In this document: one piece after another, positions 42,329 to 49,485 of the stretch
Numbering within the stretch: position 1 is the stretch's first letter
Layout: the number at the start of each line of letters is the position of its first letter
Origin: Planctomycetota bacterium
GTDB taxonomy: Bacteria > Planctomycetota > Planctomycetia > Pirellulales > Thermoguttaceae
NCBI GenBank assembly: GCA_030612765.1
Contig: JAUWNG010000003.1
Location: 1 to 64,000, forward strand
Direction of reading: 5' to 3'
DNA: 64,000 nucleotides
The notes under the pieces: generated by a model
What the model was told of the DNA's origin: nothing
Database searches by the model: none
Seen by the model: only the letters and a program-made list of their open reading frames with translations
Position numbers and translations under genes: made by a program

Positions 42329-42360
42329 GAACCTACGGACTTACAATCCGTTGGTCCGCG
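42329..42360 (+). other. anticodon-arm-like duplicate next to tRNA-Lys
   Basis: Just after the tRNA, the segment ACGGACTTACAATCCGTTGG at about 42336-42355 repeats the tRNA anticodon arm with a CTTACAA loop. Nothing else of a tRNA is recognisable, so it is either a fragment from duplication or an attachment-site-like remnant. Confidence 0.45.
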
Positions 42361-42428
42361 CGATGAATGGAATACTTCGTTTCTGTCGCGGATGGGCAAG
42401 CGCAAATGATAAGCGCGGCTTATCGCAC

Positions 42429-42459
42429 ATAACGCCGCGTGGACGCGGCGGCTAAACGG
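42429..42459 (-). repeat. 31-bp interspersed palindromic repeat, copy 2
   Basis: An exact reverse-complement match to 1351-1381. It sits in the gap between tRNA-Lys and the FAD oxidoreductase gene, with similar G/C-rich flank (CCCCAGCCCCGAATCCCC). Confidence 0.8.
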
Positions 42460-42495
42460 CTCACCCAACCCCCAGCCCCGAATCCCCCGCCCCGC

Positions 42496-43869
42496 TCATT
42501 TCAACAGATACCGGTTGGCGATGCTGATGCCGCTGATGATTGCGCCGACGATGCCGACCAGGCCCTGATCGTTGCCGCAGATGTAGAGATTCTTTAGATG
42601 CGAGGTGCCGTCGTGCCGCTTATCGGCCGCGCCGTAGACGGAACCGCCGGTATGGCCGGTGAAACGGTGGATCGTCAAAGGCGTGAACATGTCGCCGCCG
42701 ATCACCGAGTCGCTGAAATCGGGGACGAATCGGGCCGCCGACTCCATCATCCGCTTTCCCCAATCCTGCTTTGCGCGGCGATACGCCTCGGCGTCCAAGG
42801 CGGCCCAACGCTCGTAGTTGGCCAACGCCGAGATCCGCAAAATCCCCTCGTCCAACGGCTCGGGATAGGCGAAGTTGTTCGGCGAACAGATCATGCCGCT
42901 GCGCAGATCGACCAGGTCGTCCGGCTTCTCGTAGTGAAACTTATCCGAATCGTTGTAGAAGATGATCGTCTGTTCGTGGCCCAGGGCGTGGGGCTGCGAA
43001 TCGAGGACCGAGATCGACTCGACCACGGAAATCCGGTTCGGCGCCGTGGCATCTTCGGCGTGCCCGTCGTCGCAGAGCCGCATGGTTTCGGTCCAGCCGG
43101 CCGAGGAGAGTACGTTTTGGGCCTCCATTTCCGAGCCGTCTTCCAGGACGATCTTTTGCACCGTGTCCCGCTCGACGACGATCCGCGCCACGCCCGCCTT
43201 CAGCCGCAGTTCGCCCCCCTGTTCCTTGAAGCGGCGGGACAATATCGTCAGGATGCGTTGGATTCCGGCCAGCGGCCGGGCAAGCCCCTCCAGAAAGATC
43301 GAGCGGAAGAGGATGCTGAACTGATCGAAGTCGATGTCGTGTTCCCGCGAGCCGCCGTAGAACAGCACCGGGCAGAAGATCATCTCGACCAGCAGCGGGT
43401 CGTCGATAATCTCGGAGACCACCTGCCGGGCGGAACGGCCCGCGCCCGATTGGCCGAGTTGGTCGTAGTCGTGCAGCGAAGCGACCAGGCGGCGGAAGTT
43501 GTCCGTCTGGCGGGGGAACCGGCAGCGGACCTCCGATTCCAGCAGCGAGAAATCGTTCGAGAACCGCAAGCCGGCGGCGGGGAACATGATAACCGAGCCG
43601 AGCTGCGGCGCCAGCGCCCATTCGTCCCAGGCGAGGCGCAATTGGCGGAACAGCCGGGCCATCGGTCCGGTCCGGGCGCCCTTGACGGCGTAGTTGGTCA
43701 CGGCGTGCAGCCCGACGTCGTAGGTCCGGCCGCGTTGCCGATAGAAGGAGTTCAGCCCTCCGATCGCGCTATGGCGTTCGAGGATGCAGACCTTTCGTCC
43801 GAAGTGGGCCAAACGGACTCCGGCCGCCAACCCCGACATTCCGGCGCCGATGATAATCGTGTCGTACAT
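42496..43869 (-). CDS. CrtI/retinol-saturase-like FAD oxidoreductase
   Basis: A 457-residue flavoprotein. The N-terminal dinucleotide fold is MYDTIIIGAGMSGLAAGVRLAHFGRKVCILERH followed by the GG motif (SAIGGLNSFY). The C-terminus has the FAD-closing GSVYGAADKRHDGTSHLKNLYICGNDQGLVGIVGA. This is the phytoene-desaturase/all-trans-retinol 13,14-reductase superfamily. In planctomycetes such genes often neighbour acyl-carrier-protein and ketosynthase genes, as here (49149-50733), so it may desaturate or saturate an acyl chain rather than a carotenoid. It starts with a tight heptamer-repeat block just upstream (43868-43918). Confidence 0.83.
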   Translation of the reverse strand: MYDTIIIGAGMSGLAAGVRLAHFGRKVCILERHSAIGGLNSFYRQRGRTYDVGLHAVTNYAVKGARTGPMARLFRQLRLAWDEWALAPQLGSVIMFPAAGLRFSNDFSLLESEVRCRFPRQTDNFRRLVASLHDYDQLGQSGAGRSARQVVSEIIDDPLLVEMIFCPVLFYGGSREHDIDFDQFSILFRSIFLEGLARPLAGIQRILTILSRRFKEQGGELRLKAGVARIVVERDTVQKIVLEDGSEMEAQNVLSSAGWTETMRLCDDGHAEDATAPNRISVVESISVLDSQPHALGHEQTIIFYNDSDKFHYEKPDDLVDLRSGMICSPNNFAYPEPLDEGILRISALANYERWAALDAEAYRRAKQDWGKRMMESAARFVPDFSDSVIGGDMFTPLTIHRFTGHTGGSVYGAADKRHDGTSHLKNLYICGNDQGLVGIVGAIISGISIANRYLLK

Positions 43870-43918
43870 GAGGGGTCAGGGGTCAGAGGTCAGAGGTCAG
43901 AGGTCAGAGGTCAGAGGG
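43868..43918 (+). repeat. GGGGTCA/AGAGGTC heptamer repeat
   Basis: Seven or so near-perfect 7-bp units of the AGAGGTC type, the same family as in the exosortase gene 5' region. It begins at the very start codon of the FAD oxidoreductase gene and occupies its upstream region. Confidence 0.9.
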
Positions 43919-44002
43919 TAATGGGATTTTCCGCAACAGAAACAATATGGATATATTATCTCGACGGCGGCGATTCCGGCAAGAGTTGCAGGACGGGTTA
44001 GC

Positions 44003-44128
44003 AGCCTGTTGAAAAAGCCGGTTCCCGAGAGTTCGGGTGCCACTGCTGGCTTGTCCAGCAGTGTTTTTCCGGGTGTTTCTCCCCACACTGCGGGACAAGC
44101 CAGCAGTGGCACCCTTTTTCAACGGGCT
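44003..44128. repeat. nested palindrome element
   Basis: Outer arms AGCCTGTTGAAAAAG (44003-44017) and its complement (44114-44128) match at 14 of 15 bases. Inner arms at 44035-44056 and 44093-44114 match perfectly over 22 bases and contain CACTGCTGGCTTGTCC. A further short hairpin of the same repeat lies at 44041-44063. The gap 43870-44908 has no credible gene; it also holds the repeat of AGGTTGATCAACCT and a hairpin near 44158-44190. Confidence 0.9.
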
Positions 44129-44513
44129 GTTAGGAAATCCGTCCTACGGATGATTTTTGGGCGGGAAAAACGGTTTTTGCGCCCGCCATAGCCCCATGCA
44201 AAAAAGACCGAAAATGCCGGCGGCCAGAAAACAGCCTTTTTATAGGCGTTTTCGGCTGGTAGAATGACCTCGTCGCACATACCTCGCAGGAGGGGTAATT
44301 GCATAGGATTTCGCGCCCGTCGCCGCAAGCCCATGTTGTTATTCATGTTACAGTCGATTTTCCGGCCTGAATTAACTGGAAAAGATTCCCGATTTCGCCA
44401 CTTAATTCTTGCGTCGATTCGCCGAGGGCCGACGATGCTCTCAAACCGCCTGAACCACGGGCTATTCATTTCGCATCGCGGCCGCGCTTTAGACGTAAGT
44501 GCGGTTAAACCCC

Positions 44514-44549
44514 AGGTTGATCAACCTGAAGCGCCAGGTTGATCAACCT
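44514..44549. repeat. two copies of the perfect palindrome AGGTTGATCAACCT
   Basis: Copies at 44514-44527 and 44536-44549, 8 bases apart. Each is self-complementary over 14 bases. They could be an operator for a dimeric regulator or a simple repeat. Confidence 0.85.
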
Positions 44550-44908
44550 GGGGGCGCGGGGTTGAATTGACCCCTAAAAACCGATTTAGCGCTCAAAAAC
44601 CGGTTTGGATGATTTTCTGGAAAGTCAGCGCAAAACTGAGGCTGTCCGAGCATTTACCTTTTGTAGGAGGCGACTCCAGTCGCCGATTGTGGAGCTTCCC
44701 CAAAAGCCGCGAAGATTTCGACCCGGAGGGTCGTTTGACAATAGCCCAACGATTCATCGCTGGGGAGGAGGGAATACCAAAACCCATTCCGTTTCTACGG
44801 GACTTTTGGGAAGGATCGGACGTCCCGGCGACCCAACAGTAAACCGCCGGGCTATTTTCGGCTGCCCCTTCGGGACGAAATTGTGCCGATGCGTTCTGCT
44901 TTCCAGTG

Positions 44909-45706
44909 TTACGGTTGACGACGACGCCTGGCGAAAACCAAGACGCCGACGGCGCCGATGAACAACATAACGAGGGTCGAAGGCTCGGGGACCAGTTGGT
45001 ACCCATAAGCGAGTTGAAGCATGTCCAAGTCGGTAGTGCTGATGTCGCGACGGACGTTGTTAACCAGAGCGGGCACCATAAGGTCTCCCGCCGTTGAGCC
45101 GTCGTCCAACACGTGACTAAGGTTGTCGGCGGCCGCCATCGAGACATTCAGCCCACCGAGATCGAACGTGGTTCCCGTGATGTGCGACGTCCACTTGTCA
45201 ATTCCCCCACCCATAGAGGCATTGTCTACGAAAAAGTTTGTGGCGAATCCCAGAGCGTGCCCTAATTCGTGGCGAGCCACACTCAACGCGTCCCATGCCG
45301 CAAAAGGCTGGTCGCCGCTGGTTCCGGGAGTTGGATCCCACCACGTGTAGTTCGCACTGCTATCGTCAAAGTAGTCCACGTTAAAGTGAATCGTGTGAGT
45401 CACTCCCGATGTCCAGGGGTAGATGTCAGTGCCAGCCGGAATGTCATAATAAGAACCCGCCCACGTGGCCAAGTAACCGGAAGTCCCGGCGTTGGTAAAA
45501 TCGAACGTGATGTTGACCGTCTGGTCGTCCAAAATATTTGACTCCCAATCGTCGATTGACTGCTGGATGACGCCTATCCGATCCGAGGTCCAAGTCTGAC
45601 CGGCGCTATTGACATAATCGGGAACGATCGTCATTGCCTGCGAAGGCAGCGACAGCCACACAATACATAGAGCTACCACGATCGCGCGAGTCAAAGTTGT
45701 GTTCAT
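44909..45706 (-). CDS. PEP-CTERM-anchored zinc metalloprotease-like protein
   Basis: A 265-residue exported protein: signal peptide to about residue 24, then a compact domain with zinc motif HELGHALGF (His146, Glu147, His150) and a C-terminal PEP-CTERM tail (VPEPSTLVMLFIGAVGV, then ARRRRQP). It resembles the small PEP-CTERM metalloprotease families in planctomycetes that lack a clear third His. It is a likely exosortase substrate; its target proteins are unknown. Downstream and upstream gaps are repeat-rich. The ATG at 45706 has a GGAGAAATT site. Confidence 0.82.
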   Translation of the reverse strand: MNTTLTRAIVVALCIVWLSLPSQAMTIVPDYVNSAGQTWTSDRIGVIQQSIDDWESNILDDQTVNITFDFTNAGTSGYLATWAGSYYDIPAGTDIYPWTSGVTHTIHFNVDYFDDSSANYTWWDPTPGTSGDQPFAAWDALSVARHELGHALGFATNFFVDNASMGGGIDKWTSHITGTTFDLGGLNVSMAAADNLSHVLDDGSTAGDLMVPALVNNVRRDISTTDLDMLQLAYGYQLVPEPSTLVMLFIGAVGVLVFARRRRQP

Positions 45707-45846
45707 CGTCCAATTTCTCCGGTTGAGTATGCAAAGCCGGTTGTGCCCTCTTTAGGCTAGTATATCCAATCGTTACAAATCAAGCAATATGCTCATGGCG
45801 GCTATCACGATACCCACAGCAACGAAAAACAGATTCGCCCGGCCGC

Positions 45847-45869
45847 CACTGCTGGCTTGTCCAGCAGTG
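45847..45869. repeat. 23-bp palindromic interspersed repeat
   Basis: CACTGCTGGCTTGTCC followed by the matching right half. Identical copies occur at 44041-44063 and 58896-58918, and variants at 46021-46043 and 48626-48648. The 45707-46082 gap holds this repeat and its variant but no recognisable gene. Confidence 0.9.
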
Positions 45870-46020
45870 ACCGTTGTGGGTAAAACGGCGGACATGAAAC
45901 AGCGTCTGGGACATCGAAAACGAATTCGGAGGGGGCTTGGGGTCAGACCCCCACTCTGTCACCATTCACAGCCTGCCGGTCGAATGGCTGGATGCAACCG
46001 ATTAGCCCTCCGCACACGGG

Positions 46021-46043
46021 CACTGCTGGAGGGGCCAGCAGTG
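46021..46043. repeat. variant of the 23-bp palindromic repeat
   Basis: CACTGCTGG, a GGGG loop and CCAGCAGTG. It lies about 40 bases from the 3' end of the CDP-alcohol phosphatidyltransferase gene. Confidence 0.85.
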
Positions 46044-46082
46044 GCACCCAAACTCACACACCGTCGGCAATGTCACCCGCCG

Positions 46083-46817
46083 TCACGAAGGCGTCTCGGC
46101 CTTTGCGTTTTTGATCCACCAGATACCTCCCCAGGCGAACGAAAGCAGATAGCCGAGAAGAAAGGCCGCCGCGATCGGGGATACAAAGGCCGCCGCGATC
46201 AACGGCGGTGCGTATGAAACCAGCCAAGCCGCTATCAGTGACACATTGACCAGACAGATGGCGGTGGCCGACTTCGTCAGGCTTCGGATCAGCCAGGGCA
46301 TCCGGTACGGCACGAGCATCGACACGGTGTGCAACACGAACACCGCGATCAGCAGCGGCGCGGGGGCAAAGTCGAAAATCCGTGCCAATAGAAGGATGAA
46401 AAACAAATGGCGCGCCAACTCGTTGGTCGGCGAACCCGTGCCCGTGACGGCGGCCGGATCGAGCCGGGAGGCAACACGCAGGACGAGTGAGGTTGCCGCC
46501 ACGAGACTCAGCACGGCGCAGACGCCGCCGCACACACCGCCTTGCTCCGTCCAAACCTGCATCCCGACCACCATCACGAACACGGTATGTGCAAGCGCAT
46601 CGCAGACGTTGTCCAAAATGGCGCCGAACCGGCTCCTGATATTCAGCTTGTTAGCCAGGATGCCGTCCAGATCGTCCATAACGTTGTTGTATACGATCAA
46701 GGGAATCAGGTACTGGCAGCCGTCTTTCAGAAAGAGAATGGCGACCGGGAGGATTCCGAGAATCGACACGACGTTCGCCAGATTCTTGTAGACCGTCTTT
46801 CCCAGTGAATTCAACAT
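46083..46817 (-). CDS. CDP-alcohol phosphatidyltransferase family protein
   Basis: A 244-residue integral membrane enzyme with about six helices. The family motif DxxDGxxA...GxxxDxxxD is present: Asp48, Asp51, Gly52, Ala55, Gly65, Asp69, Asp73, with Asn56 where Arg is usual. It would join a CDP-activated alcohol or lipid to a second alcohol. The upstream nucleotidyltransferase gene (47616-48422) could supply the CDP-alcohol. It overlaps the methyltransferase gene by seven bases. Together they suggest a dedicated phospholipid-headgroup or phosphodiester pathway; the substrate is unknown. Confidence 0.85.
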   Translation of the reverse strand: MLNSLGKTVYKNLANVVSILGILPVAILFLKDGCQYLIPLIVYNNVMDDLDGILANKLNIRSRFGAILDNVCDALAHTVFVMVVGMQVWTEQGGVCGGVCAVLSLVAATSLVLRVASRLDPAAVTGTGSPTNELARHLFFILLLARIFDFAPAPLLIAVFVLHTVSMLVPYRMPWLIRSLTKSATAICLVNVSLIAAWLVSYAPPLIAAAFVSPIAAAFLLGYLLSFAWGGIWWIKNAKAETPS

Positions 46818-47623
46818 GTGCCGGCCTGAAGAACAAAGAAGTGGTTTGTCAATTCAGGAAAGGCACGGCCCAGCACGGCGGGAACCCGGGTCAGCCAGGG
46901 ATTGCCGAGTCGCAGCATCCAGTAGATCAGGCGGCCGACTACGGGGATGAACTGCAACCGGCGGGGAACGGTCGCCTTCCATTTTTTGACCAGCTCGCAG
47001 CCCATCTGCATCAGAACGTACGGCACGTTGGTTTCCACGTGCGTCACGGAAAGCCCGCACTGCTGGAAGATGCGACGGTACGTGGAAACGCATCGGTACA
47101 CCGCCTGATACTCGCCCTGGCGAGTGACGGTTCCTTTCCGCACGGTGGTTTCGCGGCAGAGGATGATACCTCCCGAGTCAAGGAAGGGGATGAGCTTCCG
47201 CAGCAGGGAAATCACGTCGCCCTCATTGAGATACATCAACATGCCGCCGAGGAACACCAGTTTATAGTGGTCCTCCGGCTCGAACGCCGGCACGTCGCCG
47301 TGAACGGCCGCGACATTAGGATAGGGAGTACATCGCCGCCGAGTGGCTTCGTACAGCGGCAGGCTCGCCTCGACGGCAACGACCTTGGCAAAATGCCGGG
47401 CGAAATACTCGGCCCAGTAGCCGACGCCGCAACCCAAGTCCAACGTGGTTCCGCCGCGATCCAACTTCCGGATCAACCGCGAGACGATTTTCGATTCGCC
47501 GTGGAAACGAAACCGGCCGGCGCCGGCGGGGAAACCGAAGCCGTCCATCATGTACGGTCCCAGGATCGAAGGCCGGGCCTTGCTCCAATACTGGTTGACT
47601 CCCGCATAATCGAGTTCAGCCAT
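46811..47623 (-). CDS. class I SAM-dependent methyltransferase
   Basis: A 270-residue methyltransferase. Motif I is TTLDLGCGVGYWAEYFA (about residue 60), post-I strand VVAVEASLPLYE and a later LVFLGGMLMYL. The ATG at 47623 is preferred; the frame is open upstream inside the nucleotidyltransferase gene, which it overlaps by eight bases. Located between nucleotidyltransferase and CDP-alcohol phosphatidyltransferase genes, it might methylate a headgroup or an amine; this is inferred from context only. It ends with a hydrophobic-basic stretch that might touch the membrane. Confidence 0.83.
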   Translation of the reverse strand: MAELDYAGVNQYWSKARPSILGPYMMDGFGFPAGAGRFRFHGESKIVSRLIRKLDRGGTTLDLGCGVGYWAEYFARHFAKVVAVEASLPLYEATRRRCTPYPNVAAVHGDVPAFEPEDHYKLVFLGGMLMYLNEGDVISLLRKLIPFLDSGGIILCRETTVRKGTVTRQGEYQAVYRCVSTYRRIFQQCGLSVTHVETNVPYVLMQMGCELVKKWKATVPRRLQFIPVVGRLIYWMLRLGNPWLTRVPAVLGRAFPELTNHFFVLQAGTC

Positions 47624-48422
47624 GCTTTTCAACCAGTTGAGAAGTCGACGGCCCGAAACCATCCGAGAACAGGTGTTCGGCTTCATGCACGTCCGCGAGC
47701 GTGTCCACTTCGTACCAATGGCCGTCGTCGAAGAAGACGGGCTCGAAAGAGAGGCTTCCGTCGGCCACCATTTCGGCGAAGACGGTCTCATAGTAGTCGT
47801 TCACTCTGCCCGCCGAGATGCACCGGTCCAACCGCTCGACAACCCGCCGCCACGACGGCAGCGAAAGACTGTAGATGTTCACGGTCTTGTAGCGGGAGTC
47901 GTCGGGAATCTCGCCGTGGCCAATGCGGAAGTCCGAGATTCGCTGAAAACGATCGAGGCCCACCGTGGAGCCCATCATCCAGGGTTGCACGCGGGCAACG
48001 GCCATCTTGTCGGGAAGAAGCATGTCCGCGAGCAAGAACGGCTTGAAGACCAGATCGCACTCAAGCAGCAGGAAGGACTCGCGGATTTTCTTTCTGGCCA
48101 GCCACAGCGAATAGATATTGTTGGTCGTGCGGTATCGCGGATTGACGACGTATTCGATCCTCAGGCCGCCCGTCCATGCGTCGAGAAACTCGCGGATACG
48201 ATGCTCCATGTAGCCCACGACGACAACAAGCCGCTTGAAGCCCCATTGGCGGAGGCAGCGGATCTGTCGTTCCAGGATGGGTATCCCGTCGATCTCCGTG
48301 AGGCATTTGGGTGCGTCGTCGGTCAAGGGCTGGAGCCGGCTTCCCGTGCCGGCCGCAAGGAGTACTGCCGTCGTAACCGAAGCGCGTGGATGGTCACGAT
48401 GGTTGAAGTGGTTGATTTCCAT
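47616..48422 (-). CDS. sugar/alcohol-phosphate nucleotidyltransferase
   Basis: A 268-residue NTP transferase: LLAAGTGSRLQPLTDDAPKCL carries the GxGxR loop and catalytic Lys39, followed by VVVGYMEHRI and DLVF. It resembles LicC-type phosphocholine and inositol-phosphate cytidylyltransferases as well as sugar nucleotidyltransferases. The ATG at 48422 gives the normal family start; upstream the frame runs through repeat sequence. Its place just before a CDP-alcohol phosphatidyltransferase makes CTP-dependent activation the most attractive guess. Confidence 0.82.
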   Translation of the reverse strand: MEINHFNHRDHPRASVTTAVLLAAGTGSRLQPLTDDAPKCLTEIDGIPILERQIRCLRQWGFKRLVVVVGYMEHRIREFLDAWTGGLRIEYVVNPRYRTTNNIYSLWLARKKIRESFLLLECDLVFKPFLLADMLLPDKMAVARVQPWMMGSTVGLDRFQRISDFRIGHGEIPDDSRYKTVNIYSLSLPSWRRVVERLDRCISAGRVNDYYETVFAEMVADGSLSFEPVFFDDGHWYEVDTLADVHEAEHLFSDGFGPSTSQLVEKHG

Positions 48423-48625
48423 AATTCTGATGATGTATCCCTTCTTTTCCTGAAACGAGGGACCGTCGGTAGACAAGTCCTGCCCTCGCTCGATAAACGT
48501 ATTCTTTTCAGAGATGATGCCGTTGTTGCGATCGATCCCGTCCAGGATGAGACCGGCAACCATCTCCCGGTTCGTGGCGTTGTCCTGCCGGCGCAACGCA
48601 CCGGTGGAAGTCCACGCACAAGTGC

Positions 48626-48648
48626 CGCTGCCGGATTGTCCAGCAGTG
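48626..48648. repeat. divergent copy of the 23-bp palindromic repeat
   Basis: CGCTGCCGGATTGTCC followed by AGCAGTG; the right half and the following CCGTTCGG match the copy at 58896-58918. Confidence 0.75.
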
Positions 48649-48788
48649 CCGTTCGGTAAGGCTAGTGGGACTCGTTCAGCTATTCGGCCGGCAAGCGATG
48701 GACGATTGACAAAGTGGCACACAAACTCAGCACCACCTGCCGACTCCCAACTACAAAAGCTCCTTTTGTCCCACGACCCTTTTCGACC

Positions 48789-48819
48789 AAAAAAAGAGCC
48801 GGGCCATCATTGAAGGCTC
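48789..48819 (-). terminator. possible terminator downstream of the ACP gene
   Basis: On the minus strand a GAGCC/GGCTC stem with a 14-base loop is followed by seven T residues. It lies 330 bases after the ACP stop. The stem is short, so strength is uncertain. Confidence 0.4.
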
Positions 48820-49066
48820 GGCGCAGTCACGATGTAGACCTTGGCCTTTTAGACAATGTGATTTTACACCAGCAACGGAAAAACGCAAGCGGTAAACCTA
48901 AACCCACTCACTTCCTCCCCCGCCTTTTTACCCCCCCTGATTGAAAATACTCGTAGCCCCCGTTTTTTTGCTTGCCTAAGCATAGCGCGCAACATAAGGG
49001 ATTTGAGATATTCAATTAAGATGCATGAATAGAGAAGGTGCTTGTGCAACCGTTCACGGGTCGATA

Positions 49067-49141
49067 GTCATCCTGAGCGTAGCGGAGGATGTCGCCCACA
49101 ACGCACCTTCATCCGAGATCCTTCGCTGCGCTCAGGATGAC
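49067..49141. repeat. composite inverted repeat
   Basis: GTCATCCTGAGCG (49067-49079) is the exact complement of 49129-49141; inside it GCGGAGGAT and ATCCTTCGC (49082-49090, 49118-49126) also pair imperfectly. It lies just after the ACP stop codon at 49149. Confidence 0.8.
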
Positions 49142-49148
49142 AGATACC

Positions 49149-49400
49149 CTACATATCCTTCATCTTCGGCTCGAGATATTTTACCGTGCTTGCCATGCTG
49201 GCCAGTTCGGTGTATTCCTCCTCGGGAATCTGGATGCGGTATCGCTTGCGGAGTTCCATCACGATGTCGAGGAAGTCCATGCTGTCCAGGGGGAGTTGAT
49301 CGCGGAGCGGGACTTCGTCCTTCAAACCGCTGAGGTCTTCGTCGGGGGCGATGTCGTGGAGGATTTCGAGGATGGCTTTTCTTATCTCATCAGCCGTCAT
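49149..49400 (-). CDS. acyl carrier protein
   Basis: An 83-residue ACP. The phosphopantetheine-attachment Ser is Ser40 in LPLDSMDFLDIV; the protein is acidic with the usual four-helix pattern (EIRKAILEILHDIAPDEDL at the start). It ends in a hydrophobic-basic tail (KYLEPKMKDM). It lies 86 bases from the ketosynthase stop, separated by a 49421-49480 hairpin, and would carry acyl intermediates for that enzyme. Distinct from a housekeeping ACP by its DSMDFLD rather than DSLD core. Confidence 0.92.
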   Translation of the reverse strand: MTADEIRKAILEILHDIAPDEDLSGLKDEVPLRDQLPLDSMDFLDIVMELRKRYRIQIPEEEYTELASMASTVKYLEPKMKDM

Positions 49401-49420
49401 GGCGGGTCAGGGGTCAGGGG

Positions 49421-49480
49421 TAGGGTGCGTCCGCGACGCACCACAAAACCGGAATATCGGTGCGTCGCGGACACACCCTA
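49421..49480. repeat. TAGGGTGCGT-type inverted repeat
   Basis: Arms 49421-49442 and 49459-49480 match at 21 of 22 bases. The same design with different arms occurs at 55883-55940 and 57719-57754. Situated between the ketosynthase and ACP genes. Confidence 0.9.
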
Positions 49481-49485
49481 CTATG

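Larger units (their letters stand above)
48423..49148. other. 726-bp gap with repeats and a possible terminator
   Basis: No gene recognised. Contents: a divergent copy of the 23-bp palindrome at 48626-48648, an A-run/hairpin terminator at 48789-48819, and a composite inverted repeat at 49067-49141. The frame reading through the first part from 48722 is probably fortuitous. Confidence 0.6.

Noticed and set aside
42336-42355. a second complete tRNA with a TAC anticodon
   Set aside because: Only the anticodon arm is visible; no acceptor, D or T arm can be drawn.
42496-43869. carotenoid desaturase as definite function
   Set aside because: The fold fits CrtI-like enzymes but no phytoene synthase or other carotenoid gene is in the window, so only the broader family is assigned.
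44119-44469. 116-codon minus-strand frame
   Set aside because: It runs through a palindromic repeat and lacks a ribosome site or known motif; judged non-coding.
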